The position numbers and the translations under genes were made by a program. Of a stretch of DNA of 64,000 bases, positions 63,026-64,000 are shown piece after piece (the first letter of the stretch is position 1; every line of letters starts with the position of its first letter). Under the pieces are notes generated by a model. It made no database searches. It saw only the letters and a list, made by a program, of their open reading frames with translations, and was not told the origin of the DNA. Source of the DNA: Sulfurimonas autotrophica DSM 16294 (lineage in GTDB: Bacteria; Campylobacterota; Campylobacteria; Campylobacterales; Sulfurimonadaceae); contig NC_014506.1 of assembly GCF_000147355.1 (NCBI RefSeq), positions 1,240,001 to 1,304,000 of the forward strand. The letters run 5' to 3'.

Positions 63026-63616
63026 TTATTTCTCCATTAAATCAAATAAAATATCTATTTGATTATTTATTTTTTGTTCTAAGTTAGCGATGGCACTTGT
63101 TGTGACACTCATAATAAAAGCACCCTGCGCAAAAGCAAATATACCCATTATAAGTTCTTTTGCTTCAGGCTTTAACTCATTATTTGCTATACCTTCTTGT
63201 ATAATACTTTCCATCCATTTCTCATATAAAATATAACACTCAGTTTGAAAAGAGACCATATCATCATTGCTGCTGCTTAGAGCAATAGCAGTGAACTGTT
63301 TGTATATTTCACGCAGTTCTTCATCTTCGTCAGTATAAAAAAAGCTGAAAAAGCTTTTCACCTTTTCTCTTGTGGTTACATGTAAAGCAAGTTTTGCTTC
63401 TTTTCGTTTGTTGTGCTCTTGCATTAGAATCTCAACTAATTCAAAAACAATTTCATCTTTATTTTTAAAGTATTCATAAACTGTACCTTTGCCAATATTG
63501 GCAGCTTTTGCTATTTGAGAAATTGTTATATTATTGATTCCATCGTTTAAAATCAGCTCTTTTGTTCCAATTGCAATATCTTTTTTTTTCTGTTCTTTGT
63601 CAACTATAATTGCCAA
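63026..63616 (-). CDS. TetR-family repressor of the efflux operon
   Basis: About 196 residues. The N-terminal helix-turn-helix is clear: ISQIAKAANIGKGTVYEYFKNKDEIVFELVE. The C-terminal ligand-binding domain is helical and diverged. I chose the TTG start at 63616 because GGAGG lies six bases upstream; a TTG further up at 63649 would lie in the operator. It leads the efflux operon and probably represses it through the palindrome at 63632-63648, with release by an exported compound. The ligand is unknown. Confidence 0.9.
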   Translation of the reverse strand: MAIIVDKEQKKKDIAIGTKELILNDGINNITISQIAKAANIGKGTVYEYFKNKDEIVFELVEILMQEHNKRKEAKLALHVTTREKVKSFFSFFYTDEDEELREIYKQFTAIALSSSNDDMVSFQTECYILYEKWMESIIQEGIANNELKPEAKELIMGIFAFAQGAFIMSVTTSAIANLEQKINNQIDILFDLMEK

Positions 63617-63631
63617 CTCTAACCTCCATAA

Positions 63632-63657
63632 TGACCGACTATCGTTCAATTATTATA
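63632..63657 (-). promoter_or_regulatory. TetR operator and -10 box of the efflux operon
   Basis: TGACCGACTATCGTTCA (63632-63648) is an inverted repeat with 7-bp arms, 6 of 7 positions matching, around a 3-bp centre. A perfect TATAAT on the minus strand (63652-63657) lies 3 bp upstream of it. The operator therefore covers the start of transcription and the leader up to the GGAGG of tetR. Such spacing is typical of autorepression by TetR proteins. Confidence 0.6.
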
Positions 63658-63772
63658 GTGATTTTAGGATTAATGTTTGATTAAAGCTTTTGCTTTGCTA
63701 AAAACTGTTGAATTGATTTTTAAAGATTCGGCAGAGCATCATCGTCTATATATAAATTCATTGAACGTTTAC

Positions 63773-64000
63773 TCAATTCAGAGCCATATAAACTAAAGGC
63801 GGATAAATAAGCAGTCCTATATATGGCATATATTTGTCGAGTTGTGTTGATAAGGCAATTTTTAATTCATCAGAAATTTTTTTATCTATAAAAATTTGTT
63901 TGATAAAATACAATTTTGTAAAAATATCCGCTGCTTTGAGAAGAAACAAGACAAGAGCATATATATTATAATCACTCAGTATCATAAGCCAAATAGCAAA
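63773..64000 (-). CDS. Small membrane protein, 5' end possibly outside window
   Basis: An open frame runs from the window edge to a stop at 63773. It contains two hydrophobic segments (IYALVLFLLKAADIFTKLYF and YIGLLIYPPLVYMAL) around a short charged loop. An ATG at 63985 would give 70 residues, but the frame stays open to the edge, so the true start may lie beyond. The function is unknown. The 115 bp between it and the efflux promoter holds no recognisable feature. Confidence 0.5.
   Translation of the reverse strand, partial: FAIWLMILSDYNIYALVLFLLKAADIFTKLYFIKQIFIDKKISDELKIALSTQLDKYMPYIGLLIYPPLVYMALN

Noticed and set aside
1-64000. tRNA, rRNA, CRISPR, insertion sequences, prophage or known riboswitches
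   Set aside because: Read through all spacers on both strands; none shows cloverleaf, array, transposase or conserved riboswitch features.

Overview
The window is chromosomal DNA from a low-GC, free-living epsilonproteobacterium (Campylobacterota), most like Sulfurimonas or a close relative. This rests on gene content: a cytosolic group-2-type [NiFe] hydrogenase with a full hyp set, flagellar motor genes, an LpxE-like/EptA lipid A pair as in Helicobacter, a COG3400-type TrkA-like protein, and compact operons with 1-4 nt overlaps. I see no rRNA, tRNA, CRISPR array, insertion sequence or prophage, and no gene-free stretch longer than about 250 bp.

Layout. 1-7.5 kb (minus): partial MscS channel gene, aroB, TrkA-like protein, small SH3-like exported protein, trmA, then fliP-motB-motA. 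7.5-10 kb: a palindromic element, then a PAP2 phosphatase and eptA. 10-20 kb (plus): glmU, ycjX-ycjF, a UPF0182 membrane protein, a hypoxanthine-DNA-glycosylase-like gene, ycaO and rlmI, ending against a convergent rhodanese gene. 20.4-25 kb (plus): coaBC-uppS-prepilin peptidase-lptF/G-truA, then the C-terminal scrap of a cytochrome P460 gene. 25-36 kb: an IscU-like and ferritin-like pair, elyC, a hydrolase, a conserved unknown, an MnmC-oxidase-like protein, glyS, an OB-fold protein, superoxide reductase, an HD-GYP and a GGDEF/EAL protein, and a family-4 UDG-like protein.

36.6-49.5 kb (minus) is the most interesting part: one hydrogenase locus reading flavoprotein-hydrogenase small subunit fusion, large subunit, maturation protease, hypF, nickel transporter, hypB, hypC, hypD, hypE, and a HypX-HypA fusion. 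The small subunit is joined in frame to an N-terminal NirB-like FAD/NAD(P)-binding oxidoreductase with a BFD-type [2Fe-2S] domain, so H2 oxidation may be wired directly to a flavin. The last gene joins the CO-ligand synthase HypX to the nickel chaperone HypA in one reading frame, with an internal ribosome binding site that could also give free HypA. All maturation steps (CN, CO, Ni, proteolysis) are covered within the locus.

49.8-53 kb: an LpoA/LppC-like exported protein, an MFS transporter, ybgC and a DksA/TraR-type protein. 53-63.6 kb (minus): one efflux operon led by a TetR regulator with an operator-like palindrome beside its -10 box, followed by a TolC-like protein, an RND adaptor and pump, and a complete YbhGFSR-type ABC exporter.

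Across the whole window the palindrome TTTACATGTAAA recurs inside unrelated coding sequences far more often than base composition predicts. This DNA-level signal is not explained by any gene and resembles HIP1-like dispersed palindromes.
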